Shown: positions 28,242 to 36,702 of the stretch, piece after piece
Layout: each line of letters starts with the position of its first letter
How positions within the stretch are numbered: the first letter of the stretch is position 1
Assembly (NCBI GenBank): GCA_017621845.1
Contig: JAGASI010000001.1
Coordinates: forward strand, 62,001 to 126,000
Reading direction: 5' to 3'
DNA: 64,000 nucleotides
DNA from: Muribaculaceae bacterium
GTDB taxonomy: Bacteria > Bacteroidota > Bacteroidia > Bacteroidales > Muribaculaceae
Notes under the pieces: generated by a model
What the model saw: only the letters and a program-made list of their open reading frames with translations
Told to the model about the DNA's origin: nothing
Database searches by the model: none
Made by a program: the position numbers and the translations under genes

Positions 28242-28259
28242 GTTCAACTGGCAAGTGCA
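28211..28259. repeat. 10-bp inverted repeat across the end of the giant gene
   Basis: Perfect arms TGCACTTGCC (28211-28220) and GGCAAGTGCA (28250-28259) enclose 29 nt that contain the stop codon of the giant gene. It could be a weak terminator or part of a recombination junction; there is no T-tract. Confidence 0.4.
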
Positions 28260-28310
28260 AAATTAGCTCGGCATGTATCATAAAAATGCCAAAACCTACC
28301 ACAATTCAAC

Positions 28311-28321
28311 TAACAGCACTG
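28311..28321. repeat. Right copy of the 11-bp direct repeat flanking the island
   Basis: TAACAGCACTG is identical to 21972-21982. A further partial copy, CAACAGCACT, follows at 28323-28332. The 28242-28376 spacer otherwise holds no gene. Confidence 0.55.
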
Positions 28322-28376
28322 TCAACAGCACTATCACTTATTGTAAAAGGAGTAAGGAGTAAGGAGTTGAGCTATA

Positions 28377-29963
28377 TTACTTTTTAATCGGTGTGATACG
28401 GACAATTTTTAGTTCATCGACGATAGGGACTAATGCCGAGAACACGCGTCCGGACGGTGAGTAAAATTTGCGACAATATATTGTCAGTTGGCGTCCATCG
28501 TCTGTAGTTACAGCATAGCTACCGGACTTAACACAACCGGCCGGAGCTACATATCCGTTGCCAAGCTGTGTAAACGGATATAAGGGCGAAGTCCTGGGTG
28601 AGGCATAATTGATAGTATCGATATTGTCATACTGTTCAGGGGAAAGAGCGATGAAGGGTTTTTGGGTACCGCATACCGAGACACCAAGCAGAGACCATTC
28701 ATATTTGGCCCCTCCAAGTGTCGGTATCTGGGAATACACAAACGGGGCCAAAAACGCTGGTGACTCCTGATAGTCATATCTTACTGTTCCATACCTACTT
28801 GTACGATAATCATCCACCGCTTTACTTATAGCCCTATAGTGACGGATATGCTCCCGTGTAACCAATGATTGATGCAGTACAAACAAGCACATAATTATTA
28901 TAAATATTACACGAAGGACACCGCGTGTGGGCCGTATCAGAGGTGAAGCGGCACGCGTGATTAGCAAATAGGCAAATAGCTCTATGGCCGTAAAGGAACG
29001 AGCGCCGGTATGAGCCATGACTCCCATACCGACAGCCAGCAACAAGGCTATGAACAATACATAATTACGCTTGATAAAATTATATATTCCCTTTCGATTA
29101 AACACGGCGCAAATCACTCCGACAGCTATAAGTATCCATATTATTTTTATGGACAATAGCACATCCAAAAAGCCCGGCACAATATCTGTAGCTTTGGAAG
29201 CTCTGATCCAATTGCCCGGTGATAAAACCATTGCCACCGCTCCTATCCATAGCGGAATTACTAATGAACGAGAATAATAATCAAACTTTTTGATATGAAA
29301 GACATAATATAAGAATAATGCTCCGGAAAGAGGAAACGAAAAAGCCTCATTGCTCCATCCGGTAAAGAATCCAAGCAAATAGAGACCGGCTATTTTTAGC
29401 CAACCGACATTTTCCAATCTCCCTTCTCTCACAAGACCAAGTATATAAATGGTACACAGGGTAAGCAGGGACGGCAACAAATAGTTTAACGACAGATTTA
29501 TTGAAACCCATAGACGTCCCGGATTCGGGAAGAGATACATAAATCCCATCGTTATAACCAATATTGCCAAAGCATTATAACGTTTTCCCTTAGGCAGGGT
29601 TAACTTTATAAACATGACAATCAACGCGCCAAATAATAGAGCGTTGATAATAAAATAAGGGATGAATATCTGTTTAGCCGAGATAAGTTGCTCTATAAAA
29701 TGAACAGGTATGCGGCCGTTGACACACCGATAATGGTTAATCTGGGAGTCAACCACATCTTCTATTGTTTTTACAGGCTCGAGGTGGCTGAAATTAAAGT
29801 AGGTTTGTCCAGGCTTTAGGTCAAATTTATAATAGTACCTAAGTTCGTCTCCTATATTTATATGGTTAACCGAGCGAACAAAAATGTTTACAACAGCATA
29901 CATTATAATCAAGGCTGCCCAAGTTGACTCACGTCCAATTATTTCCTTAAAACGTCTCATCAA
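28377..29963 (-). CDS. Multipass membrane protein, DUF6056-like, possible GT-C glycosyltransferase
   Basis: This 528-residue protein has about ten to eleven membrane helices. A first loop after helix 1 carries acidic and aromatic residues (GDELRYYYKFD) and a further conserved-looking NGRIPVHFIEQLI, and a soluble C-terminal part follows. This is the layout of GT-C lipid-linked glycosyltransferases and of DUF6056 proteins; the exact family is uncertain. It overlaps the GT2 gene upstream by 4 nt, which suggests the pair works together: the GT2 loads a sugar on a polyprenyl carrier and this protein moves it to an envelope acceptor (inference). Confidence 0.6.
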   Translation of the reverse strand: MMRRFKEIIGRESTWAALIIMYAVVNIFVRSVNHINIGDELRYYYKFDLKPGQTYFNFSHLEPVKTIEDVVDSQINHYRCVNGRIPVHFIEQLISAKQIFIPYFIINALLFGALIVMFIKLTLPKGKRYNALAILVITMGFMYLFPNPGRLWVSINLSLNYLLPSLLTLCTIYILGLVREGRLENVGWLKIAGLYLLGFFTGWSNEAFSFPLSGALFLYYVFHIKKFDYYSRSLVIPLWIGAVAMVLSPGNWIRASKATDIVPGFLDVLLSIKIIWILIAVGVICAVFNRKGIYNFIKRNYVLFIALLLAVGMGVMAHTGARSFTAIELFAYLLITRAASPLIRPTRGVLRVIFIIIMCLFVLHQSLVTREHIRHYRAISKAVDDYRTSRYGTVRYDYQESPAFLAPFVYSQIPTLGGAKYEWSLLGVSVCGTQKPFIALSPEQYDNIDTINYASPRTSPLYPFTQLGNGYVAPAGCVKSGSYAVTTDDGRQLTIYCRKFYSPSGRVFSALVPIVDELKIVRITPIKK

Positions 29964-30931
29964 CCACGGTCTTTGGCCTTTGATGACACCTTAATGCCAT
30001 CAACCTCACGTACAAAGTAGGACGGGCGATTTTTAACCTCATTAAATATACGTCCGACATATTCGCCGAGAATACCTAATGTGAGCAATTGAACTCCGCC
30101 CAAAAACAACATTACAGTCATAATTGTGGGGAAACCGGCCTGAGGGTCACCATAGATGGCCGCTTTTATAAATACCCATATCATATATATAAATGCGGCA
30201 GCCGACACAAGCAACCCCATGACTGTCGCAAATCGTAACGGAGCCGTCGTATAGCTTGTAATTCCATCGATTGCCAGCCCCAGCAAGGATCTGAAACTCC
30301 ACTTACTTCTGCCGGCCTCGCGATCTTGTTGCTCAAATTCCACTCCGGCCTTTTTAAAACCTATGCGACAATATAAACCTTTGGTGTATCGCTGACATTC
30401 ACGCATTGATGTTAATGCATCAACACATATACGGTCAAGAAGTCTGAAATCGCCCGTATTCTGGAGTACAGGGATACGCGTGGTTTTTTGTAGTAACTTA
30501 TAGTACAGTAACGACATTGAACGTCTGAGCCAAGACTCACGTCCGCGTTGCAGTCTCACCCCATATACATCATCAAATCCTTGTTCCCACTTTTCTAACA
30601 TCCGAGGTATCATTTCCGGCGGATGTTGCAAGTCGCTATCCATAATTACGACACAATCACCCGTGGCATAATCCATGCCGGCGAGCATGGCGGTTTCTTT
30701 GCCAAAATTCCGTGATAAATCTATATAACGCCAACGTTTGTCACGCGCATGCATCTGCATAAGCATCCCTAACGTAGCATCCGTGCTACCGTCATTGACT
30801 GTAATTACTTCCCAACGATAATTAGGGCAAGCATCCATCACGGTTGTCAACCGCTCATAAAGCAATGGCAATGATTCTTGCTCATTATAGCAAGGCACCA
30901 ATACAGTTATAAGCTTTAAATTATGCTCCAT
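29960..30931 (-). CDS. GT2 glycosyltransferase of the polyprenyl-phosphate (GtrB/DPM-like) type
   Basis: This 323-residue protein has an N-terminal GT-A domain: VLVPCYNEQESL, VNDGSTDAT and the DxD-containing VIMDSDLQHPPEMIP (about 95-110). Two C-terminal membrane helices follow (about 230-300). This is the GtrB/ArnC/dolichol-phosphate-mannose synthase layout, which makes polyprenyl-phosphate sugars on the cytoplasmic face. The sugar cannot be told. The multipass protein encoded next, overlapping by 4 nt, is the likely user of its product. Confidence 0.9.
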   Translation of the reverse strand: MEHNLKLITVLVPCYNEQESLPLLYERLTTVMDACPNYRWEVITVNDGSTDATLGMLMQMHARDKRWRYIDLSRNFGKETAMLAGMDYATGDCVVIMDSDLQHPPEMIPRMLEKWEQGFDDVYGVRLQRGRESWLRRSMSLLYYKLLQKTTRIPVLQNTGDFRLLDRICVDALTSMRECQRYTKGLYCRIGFKKAGVEFEQQDREAGRSKWSFRSLLGLAIDGITSYTTAPLRFATVMGLLVSAAAFIYMIWVFIKAAIYGDPQAGFPTIMTVMLFLGGVQLLTLGILGEYVGRIFNEVKNRPSYFVREVDGIKVSSKAKDRG

Positions 30932-31002
30932 TGAACTCTGAATATTTCGAGCCTAAAATATATTTAACATCAAATCATCTGTGAGTATTTTGCAGTTTTA
31001 CA

Positions 31003-31032
31003 ACAATTTTATCTATTTTTAGATACAATTGT
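31003..31032 (-). terminator. Terminator after the hydrolase gene
   Basis: A 13-bp stem with one mismatch (acaattttatcta / tagatacaattgt) and a 4-nt loop lies just after the hydrolase stop on the minus strand. It separates this operon from the downstream GT2 gene. Confidence 0.65.
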
Positions 31033-31049
31033 TCTTGACATGCTACTTA

Positions 31050-31919
31050 TCAACGATTACGGCGTGAATGACGGCGACGTGATGATTTTGATTTGTTGGC
31101 CGACTTACGATGACGAGTATATTTCCTATTGGGATTGGTGGCCTTCAATCCTTTATAGGCATTAGCCATCATTGATTTAACGTCAAATGTTGAGTTAATC
31201 TCACGATTAGGGTCAAGGAGGCTGTGACTGAGTAACCAGTCATAACACTCTGGAAGATAAAACATCCGAGCCGGTTGGGAATGATTCATGCCCGGTATGC
31301 GATTATAAACCAGTCGGGGAGTCTTGCTGTTGTCAGCTTTCATTGCCGAGACAACCTTATCACTTTCGCGAATATTGACTGCCCGGTCGGCTGTGCCATG
31401 CACAATCCACAGTGGCACGTCATTAAGGTTGCCGAGGTTGGACACAGTTCCACCACCACACATGGCTATAGCTGCCGCAATTCTATCGGGGTATGTGGCT
31501 GTGAGGTCAATTGTTCCATAGCCTCCGAGACTCATTCCTATAACATAAACTCGATTTAAGTCCACCCTGTTATTAGCCGTAACGTAGTCGAGTATATTCA
31601 TAACTTTTTTGGGGCTCCATGATCCGCCTGGATTTTGAGGTGCTATAACATAGGCATCCAAGTCTCGTCCCTTATCTATGGCATCGATTGGACCATAATG
31701 TCTCACGCGGTCAAGATTGTTACCACATAAGCTGGCTCCATGTAGGAATATAACTACCGGCTTGCTTATCGTATCGGCTTTATGAACATCGGGAGTATAA
31801 AGCCAGAAGTTGTAACCATCCTTGACTTTCCCGACATACGACGATATGTTTTTGGACGATATTGTAAATGTACAAGTTAAAAATATGAGCAGTGACAGTA
31901 TTATTTTTTTATGCATCAT
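31050..31919 (-). CDS. Secreted alpha/beta hydrolase (esterase/prolyl-oligopeptidase-like)
   Basis: This 289-residue protein has a signal peptide (about 1-22) and an alpha/beta-hydrolase fold: oxyanion loop VIFLHGASLCG, nucleophile elbow GMSLGGYG (Ser about 130), a likely Asp in VHGTADRAV and His in GMNHSQPA. It resembles the phospholipase/carboxylesterase and feruloyl-esterase-like group; the substrate is unknown. The C-terminal 40 residues are strongly basic (KYTRHRKSANKSKSSRRRHS), unusual for a periplasmic enzyme and perhaps a surface- or nucleic-acid-binding tail. It lies 23 nt after the PQQ-propeller lipoprotein gene in one operon. Confidence 0.8.
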   Translation of the reverse strand: MMHKKIILSLLIFLTCTFTISSKNISSYVGKVKDGYNFWLYTPDVHKADTISKPVVIFLHGASLCGNNLDRVRHYGPIDAIDKGRDLDAYVIAPQNPGGSWSPKKVMNILDYVTANNRVDLNRVYVIGMSLGGYGTIDLTATYPDRIAAAIAMCGGGTVSNLGNLNDVPLWIVHGTADRAVNIRESDKVVSAMKADNSKTPRLVYNRIPGMNHSQPARMFYLPECYDWLLSHSLLDPNREINSTFDVKSMMANAYKGLKATNPNRKYTRHRKSANKSKSSRRRHSRRNR

Positions 31920-31942
31920 AATATATTGGAGAGAGTTTATTA

Positions 31943-33538
31943 TTATTTTATCGTTATTTTAAATATCGAGTTACCACGCGAACCTACAACCAGTGAGGAT
32001 GTACCGGGAATAATTACCGGTGAGGATTCAAAATTATTACCGATACGCTTGCTTAAAAGAATTTTACCGGTAAGTCCTTCTATCACATAGATATTACCCG
32101 AACAATCACCGGTAACTATATACATCTTACCTTTAGAATCAATAAGTGACACCGGGGAAGACCATGCATAATATTTAAGTCTGGTTCTATACTCTATTTT
32201 CCCCGTCATTCTGTTTAGAGCGACAAAATCGCCACTCTGTCCTTTCTCGTTAGTCACACAATTAGAGAATACCAGGTTCTTGCAATCACCGGATCCAAGT
32301 AATGCTGTAGCATAAAATCCGCCATCAAAATGTTTGTCATCGCGATTTATGCGTCGTCCCGGTATCTTTGAGTTCCATACAGTCTCACCGGTGATACCGT
32401 CAACTTTAAGGAATGTCGCGTTGCCCACATCCTGTAAATCAATCTCGCTACCTACATAAATAAACGGATGCCCGTTTTCTATCCCGATGACGGGGGTTGC
32501 ATCGGTATCATCGCCGGTTGACGATCGCCACACAGGCTTCATCGTGTTAAGATTTAAACATATTATATTTCCTCTGTTATCAGAGATATACCCATAGTTT
32601 AAATATACAGCCATAGATGATTCGACACCCGGGGCACGACCATCTACAGTATATCTGAGCGCGGAATGAAGCTGAAGCGTTCCCGGTGATATCATGTATT
32701 TATATATAGTGCCGTTTTCGCCGGGCCAAAATAAAAATTGGCCTACTCTTATTGGTGATGAGTCATAGGCTTGCCATCCTCGCTGGGCTTTAGGGTCCTG
32801 GGGTATAGTATGAGTTACCATACCTTTATATAAATCGATGACGAGCGAGCCAAACGGCTTGGTCGCCGGAATACCTTGACCCACATACAGATTTCCGTTT
32901 AATGTTGGATCAAGCGAAATTGTCCCCTTGATAGGATTAAAGACATCGACTGCCGGTCTTGATTTCTTGCCGGTGTTATAGTCTATAAAATAGACCTTAG
33001 ATGCTAATGACCCCACAATGATTTCCTGATTGGGACAATTTATTCCTGCATGGGCAAATTTTTTCAGGGTTGAATCAGGCCAATTTACATATAGCGGTTG
33101 TCCTGTCCATCCTGAACCACCTCCCCATGTTCCCATTTTGGTCTCACGGTTATCAATGTCTGTAATAAACTCCCAATCAACTGAAATTTCTGAAGGTGTA
33201 CCATTGATAACACCACCAAAATCAGCCTGTCTCATCCCCCCTTTTCTAAAAGTGAAAGTACCAGGAGTATCGGCATATAGATCAACCAACGACTTAATAT
33301 CTCCACTTATAGTCGTATCAGGCACATCAATCCTATATTTCACAATTTCAGCCGATTTATATGCCGTGTCAGGAAGTGGCAACAATACTTTTTTCACCAA
33401 TGTGGAATCATCTTCAACCACGACATCCTTCGATTCTCCGGAAGATGATGCTGTACCTCCACATGCCGTCATTGCAATTACTGCCGACATGCACATCAAA
33501 TCCCTTACTTTTTTTAATTTAAATGATAATATGGTCAT
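31943..33538 (-). CDS. PQQ-type beta-propeller lipoprotein
   Basis: This 531-residue protein has a lipoprotein signal (MTILSFKLKKVRDLMCMSAVIAM...TAC, Cys about 26), a Ser/Asp/Glu-rich spacer, and repeated four-stranded blades with the PQQ-like pattern (VYFIDYNTGKK, VCLNLNTMKPVWR-like, VWNSKIPG, YVIEGLTGKIL). No dehydrogenase catalytic residues stand out, so it is more likely a binding or scaffold propeller than an enzyme. I chose the ATG at 33538 rather than one at 33574: it gives a clean lipobox and lies about 65 nt after the predicted transcript start. It shares an operon with the hydrolase gene. Confidence 0.78.
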   Translation of the reverse strand: MTILSFKLKKVRDLMCMSAVIAMTACGGTASSSGESKDVVVEDDSTLVKKVLLPLPDTAYKSAEIVKYRIDVPDTTISGDIKSLVDLYADTPGTFTFRKGGMRQADFGGVINGTPSEISVDWEFITDIDNRETKMGTWGGGSGWTGQPLYVNWPDSTLKKFAHAGINCPNQEIIVGSLASKVYFIDYNTGKKSRPAVDVFNPIKGTISLDPTLNGNLYVGQGIPATKPFGSLVIDLYKGMVTHTIPQDPKAQRGWQAYDSSPIRVGQFLFWPGENGTIYKYMISPGTLQLHSALRYTVDGRAPGVESSMAVYLNYGYISDNRGNIICLNLNTMKPVWRSSTGDDTDATPVIGIENGHPFIYVGSEIDLQDVGNATFLKVDGITGETVWNSKIPGRRINRDDKHFDGGFYATALLGSGDCKNLVFSNCVTNEKGQSGDFVALNRMTGKIEYRTRLKYYAWSSPVSLIDSKGKMYIVTGDCSGNIYVIEGLTGKILLSKRIGNNFESSPVIIPGTSSLVVGSRGNSIFKITIK

Positions 33539-33611
33539 TGAGATGATTGGTTGTAATTTTCTTGAATGGTCCAATATCAGTATAAATTCAGCCTTGATTT
33601 AGCCGATTTCA

Positions 33612-33642
33612 CAAAAATACTAAAATATATATTCACGGCCAA
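33612..33642 (-). promoter_or_regulatory. Promoter for the propeller lipoprotein-hydrolase operon
   Basis: On the minus strand TATTTTTG (33619-33612) fits TAnnTTTG and TTGG (33642-33639) lies 19 nt upstream. The remaining part of the 33539-33838 spacer holds only the dnaJ terminator. Confidence 0.55.
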
Positions 33643-33712
33643 TTCTTTAATTTTATTTAACCAACAACACACCTACATACACACCAACACCTATACAAAC
33701 TAATATAACAAG

Positions 33713-33750
33713 ACCATCCAAGATGTTACCACAATAACAACTTGGATGGT
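33713..33750 (-). terminator. Terminator after dnaJ
   Basis: Perfect 10-nt arms accatccaag / cttggatggt enclose a second inner pairing GTTA / TAAC, giving a long stem with one internal mismatch. It lies about 90 nt after the dnaJ stop. Confidence 0.7.
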
Positions 33751-33838
33751 TGAGTACTATTTAATATCTCGACAGCTTTTAATCTATCAATATAGCTTGA
33801 CTACTGTCAATTAGAATTCAGTACTTACAGAAGGACTT

Positions 33839-34999
33839 TTATTCAAAGATATGCTTGAGGTTTGAAAAAATGCGGTTCCTCTCATTTTCATCAGGTGACA
33901 TATTAGGAGCGCCTTTCATGTTTTCAATTGTGGCTTGTTGCTCGGGAGTCAATTTTTCTGGTACATATACCATAACATTAATCAACTCATCGCCACGGTT
34001 GCCGGTTTGCTGGTTAGGCACACCCTTTCCTCTCAATCTTAACACCTTACCCGGTTGGGTGCCGGGAGCTATTTTAAGTCTTGCACGACCGGTAATGGTA
34101 GGCACTTCAACCGAACCACCGAGAGCTGCCGTCGGGAAGTCAAGCATCAAGTTATAGATCACGTCGGCACCGTCTCTGATAAGTTCGGGATGTTTTATCT
34201 CTTCGATAACTATTAAAAGGTCTCCGTTTACACCGCCATGCCGAGGCGCATTGCCTTTGCCTCTCAATGTTAATACCTGACCGTCTTCGACTCCGCCGGG
34301 GATTGTAAATGACACCTGAACGTCTTTCTTTTCCACGCCTTCTCCTCGGCAGTATGCACAGTACTCCGATATTGTTTTACCGGTACCTTCACAGTCCGGG
34401 CATACAGCTGTAGACTGCATGGCGCCAAACATCGTATTCTGTACTCTATTTATAGTTCCTGTCCCATGACATGTGCTACATGTAGCAAAAGCGACACCAT
34501 CCTTGGCTCCGGTACCTTTGCAATGGTCACATGCAACATATGTAGGTATTTTCAATGTTTTGGTAACGCCATTGGCGATATCCTCAAGGCTCAGTTTTAC
34601 TCTAATTCTCAAGTCTGAACCACGACGTTGACGCTGTCTTGAACGGCGTCCACCCGCAGCCGACCCAAAACCGCCAAAGTTGATATCACCGAAGATATCT
34701 CCAAACTGAGAGAAAATATCTTCCATTGACATGCCTCCACCATAACTATACCCACCGCCGGGAAATCCTTGGGGACCCAGGGATGGACCATATTGGTCAT
34801 ACTTCTGTCGTTTCTCGGCATTGGATAGTACATCATATGCCTCAGCTGCCTCTTTAAATTTTTCCTCAGCCTCTTTGTTCCCGGGATTTTTATCGGGATG
34901 GTATTTGATGGCTATTTTACGGTAAGCCTTTTTAATCTCATCGGCTGTGGCTGTTTTAGAAACGCCCAGCACTTCATAATAATCTCTTTTATTTTCCAT
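33839..34999 (-). CDS. dnaJ: DnaJ (Hsp40) co-chaperone
   Basis: This 386-residue class-I DnaJ has the J domain (1-70, with H-P-D in YHPDKNPG), a Gly/Phe-rich linker (about 75-115), four zinc-binding repeats ([24 protein letters not shown] and the variant CAYCRGEG) and the two C-terminal substrate-binding barrels. It delivers unfolded proteins to DnaK and triggers its ATPase. It follows grpE by 18 nt in one operon. The dnaK gene is not in the window. Confidence 0.97.
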   Translation of the reverse strand: MENKRDYYEVLGVSKTATADEIKKAYRKIAIKYHPDKNPGNKEAEEKFKEAAEAYDVLSNAEKRQKYDQYGPSLGPQGFPGGGYSYGGGMSMEDIFSQFGDIFGDINFGGFGSAAGGRRSRQRQRRGSDLRIRVKLSLEDIANGVTKTLKIPTYVACDHCKGTGAKDGVAFATCSTCHGTGTINRVQNTMFGAMQSTAVCPDCEGTGKTISEYCAYCRGEGVEKKDVQVSFTIPGGVEDGQVLTLRGKGNAPRHGGVNGDLLIVIEEIKHPELIRDGADVIYNLMLDFPTAALGGSVEVPTITGRARLKIAPGTQPGKVLRLRGKGVPNQQTGNRGDELINVMVYVPEKLTPEQQATIENMKGAPNMSPDENERNRIFSNLKHIFE

Positions 35000-35017
35000 T
35001 ATCTAACCAGGAATATA

Positions 35018-35635
35018 TTATTGGGCGACAGCAACCTTGGCATGTCTTAAAACTTTATCATTGAGCATATACCCTTTCTGAACTGTATCGACAATCTTAC
35101 CTTTTTGTTCAGGATCAGTAGCCGGAACCATTGCTATTGCCTCATGTATCTCAGGATCGAACATCACATTTTGGGTCTCCATCTCGACTACCCCATTGTC
35201 TTTAAGATATTTAATCAATTTATTATAAATCAATTCCATACCCTGATGAGTAGCAGCGGCATCCTCTGAGTCTTTAGTAGCATTGAGTCCTCGTTCAAAG
35301 TCATCTATTATCGGAAGTAAGCCGGCAAGAACTTTTTCGGCCGCGTTCTTGATAAGCTCTGCTTTCTCCTTCACCACACGTTTGCGGAAGTTATCAAACT
35401 CGGCCATCAGGAACAGATACTCTTTTTTTTCTTTTTCAAGTTCGACACGTGCCGAAGCCAATTTTTGTTTCAACTCATCAATCTCCGACATTTCCTCATT
35501 AGCAAAGTCCTCGACATCTGAATTCTCGACATCAGCAGTGTCATTAATTTCTACTTGAGGATTTTCAATGTTAATATTGTTTTGTGCTTCATTATTAGCT
35601 TCTTGAGCCTCAACTTTTTTATCTTTTACACTCAT
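35018..35635 (-). CDS. grpE: GrpE nucleotide-exchange factor
   Basis: This protein of about 205 residues has a long acidic, Asn-rich N-terminus, a coiled coil (about 60-110) and the conserved GrpE core with FRKRVVKEKAELIK, LLPIIDDFERGL and, near the end, NPEEQKGKIV-like ATDPEQKGKIVDTVQKGY. It releases ADP from DnaK. I start it at the ATG at 35635 (MSVKDKKVEAQ) rather than 8 codons upstream. A perfect palindrome and a sigma-54-like promoter sequence lie just upstream. Confidence 0.94.
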   Translation of the reverse strand: MSVKDKKVEAQEANNEAQNNINIENPQVEINDTADVENSDVEDFANEEMSEIDELKQKLASARVELEKEKKEYLFLMAEFDNFRKRVVKEKAELIKNAAEKVLAGLLPIIDDFERGLNATKDSEDAAATHQGMELIYNKLIKYLKDNGVVEMETQNVMFDPEIHEAIAMVPATDPEQKGKIVDTVQKGYMLNDKVLRHAKVAVAQ

Positions 35636-35671
35636 AATACTGTGATATTTTATATACAATACGGTATTGAC

Positions 35672-35694
35672 ATGACTGACTTATTGTCAGTCAT
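35672..35694. promoter_or_regulatory. Perfect 9-5-9 palindrome in the grpE leader, candidate operator
   Basis: ATGACTGAC and GTCAGTCAT are perfect reverse complements separated by TTATT, 37 nt upstream of the grpE start. The spacing and symmetry resemble a dimeric repressor site, but the sequence is not CIRCE (TTAGCACTC-N9-GAGTGCTAA). It could also be an RNA hairpin in the leader. Confidence 0.45.
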
Positions 35695-35712
35695 CTTATC
35701 ATATATCAATAC

Positions 35713-35730
35713 AGCAAAAACATTGCCAAA
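35713..35730 (-). promoter_or_regulatory. Sigma-54-like promoter upstream of grpE-dnaJ
   Basis: On the minus strand the sequence reads TTTGGCAATGTTTTTGCT, which fits the -24/-12 consensus TGGCAYR-N4-TTGCW at every invariant position. The predicted start near 35702 leaves a leader of about 67 nt that contains the palindrome. No good TAnnTTTG element was seen for this operon. The use of sigma-54 here is a hypothesis. Confidence 0.4.
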
Positions 35731-35855
35731 CTCACGTGTTGACATACATTATCGCTTAGTTTTATAACAACTGAGCTTCAATGCTGTTTGTAAATAGTAT
35801 AAATAAAATGTGTTAACCAATTGTAATTCGGTCCATACCCGCCAATATCATGTCT

Positions 35856-36689
35856 TCACAATTTACCGATATAGACCTCACAATTACAACTATCAAACGC
35901 CGAAAACAAATCGTCTCGGTCAACCCACCTATCAAAAAGACCATAAACAGCCGACCCCGAGCCTGACATAGACGTGTACATCGCGCCACGATCCATCAGC
36001 ATGTCTTTGACTGATTTAACCATCGGTAACAAACAAGATACTCCCGGTTCAAAATCGTTAACAACAACATCCTGCCAAGCATTAATATCGGTATTTATCA
36101 CTAATTCCGAAAGAGGGCGACGTGTGTTGTCAGTATGGCAACAGTTATAAGCCTGAGCCGTAGACACTGATTCAGATAGAGGCTTGACAATAACAACACA
36201 TAGCCCTGACAAGTCAATATCTATCTCACTTAGCTCAGTGCCCGTCCCTGTTGCCAACATTGGATGATTATATAGAAAGAACGGGCAGTCAGCCCCTACC
36301 CGACTAAGGATATCTGACATCTGTGATTGATTCAATCCCAAATTATAAAGTCGATTCAACCCCATAACCGTCGAAGCGGCATCAGCCGAACCTCCACCTA
36401 ATCCGGCGCCATCCGGAACAATCTTATGCAGATAGAAATCGGTAGGCGGTATTTCACAAACCTCGGACATTGCGTTCACAGCCTTAAAAACCAGATTTTT
36501 CTCAGGAGCACAATGTACCTCGCGCCCGGTAGTGGTTAATGAATGACGGGCCGATTTAGATGGTACTATCTCAAGTATGTCGCTCCAATCTGTCGGAACC
36601 ATTATAGTCTCAATATCATGGTAACCATCTTCTCGCTTACCAAGAATATGTAGTCCTATGTTAATCTTGGACTTGGGAAATAAAATCAT
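35856..36689 (-). CDS. ispE: IspE, 4-diphosphocytidyl-2-C-methyl-D-erythritol kinase
   Basis: This protein of about 277 residues is a GHMP kinase with SKINIGLHILGKREDGYHDIE at the N-terminus, the ATP-binding motif GAGLGGGSADAAST (about 88-101) and the C-terminal motif MSGSGSAVYGLF. It phosphorylates CDP-methylerythritol in the MEP route to isoprenoids. I start it at the ATG at 36689, 13 nt after the lepA stop, because an earlier ATG would overlap lepA. It is co-transcribed with lepA. Confidence 0.93.
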   Translation of the reverse strand: MILFPKSKINIGLHILGKREDGYHDIETIMVPTDWSDILEIVPSKSARHSLTTTGREVHCAPEKNLVFKAVNAMSEVCEIPPTDFYLHKIVPDGAGLGGGSADAASTVMGLNRLYNLGLNQSQMSDILSRVGADCPFFLYNHPMLATGTGTELSEIDIDLSGLCVVIVKPLSESVSTAQAYNCCHTDNTRRPLSELVINTDINAWQDVVVNDFEPGVSCLLPMVKSVKDMLMDRGAMYTSMSGSGSAVYGLFDRWVDRDDLFSAFDSCNCEVYIGKL

Positions 36690-36702
36690 AATCCAAGCAG
36701 TT

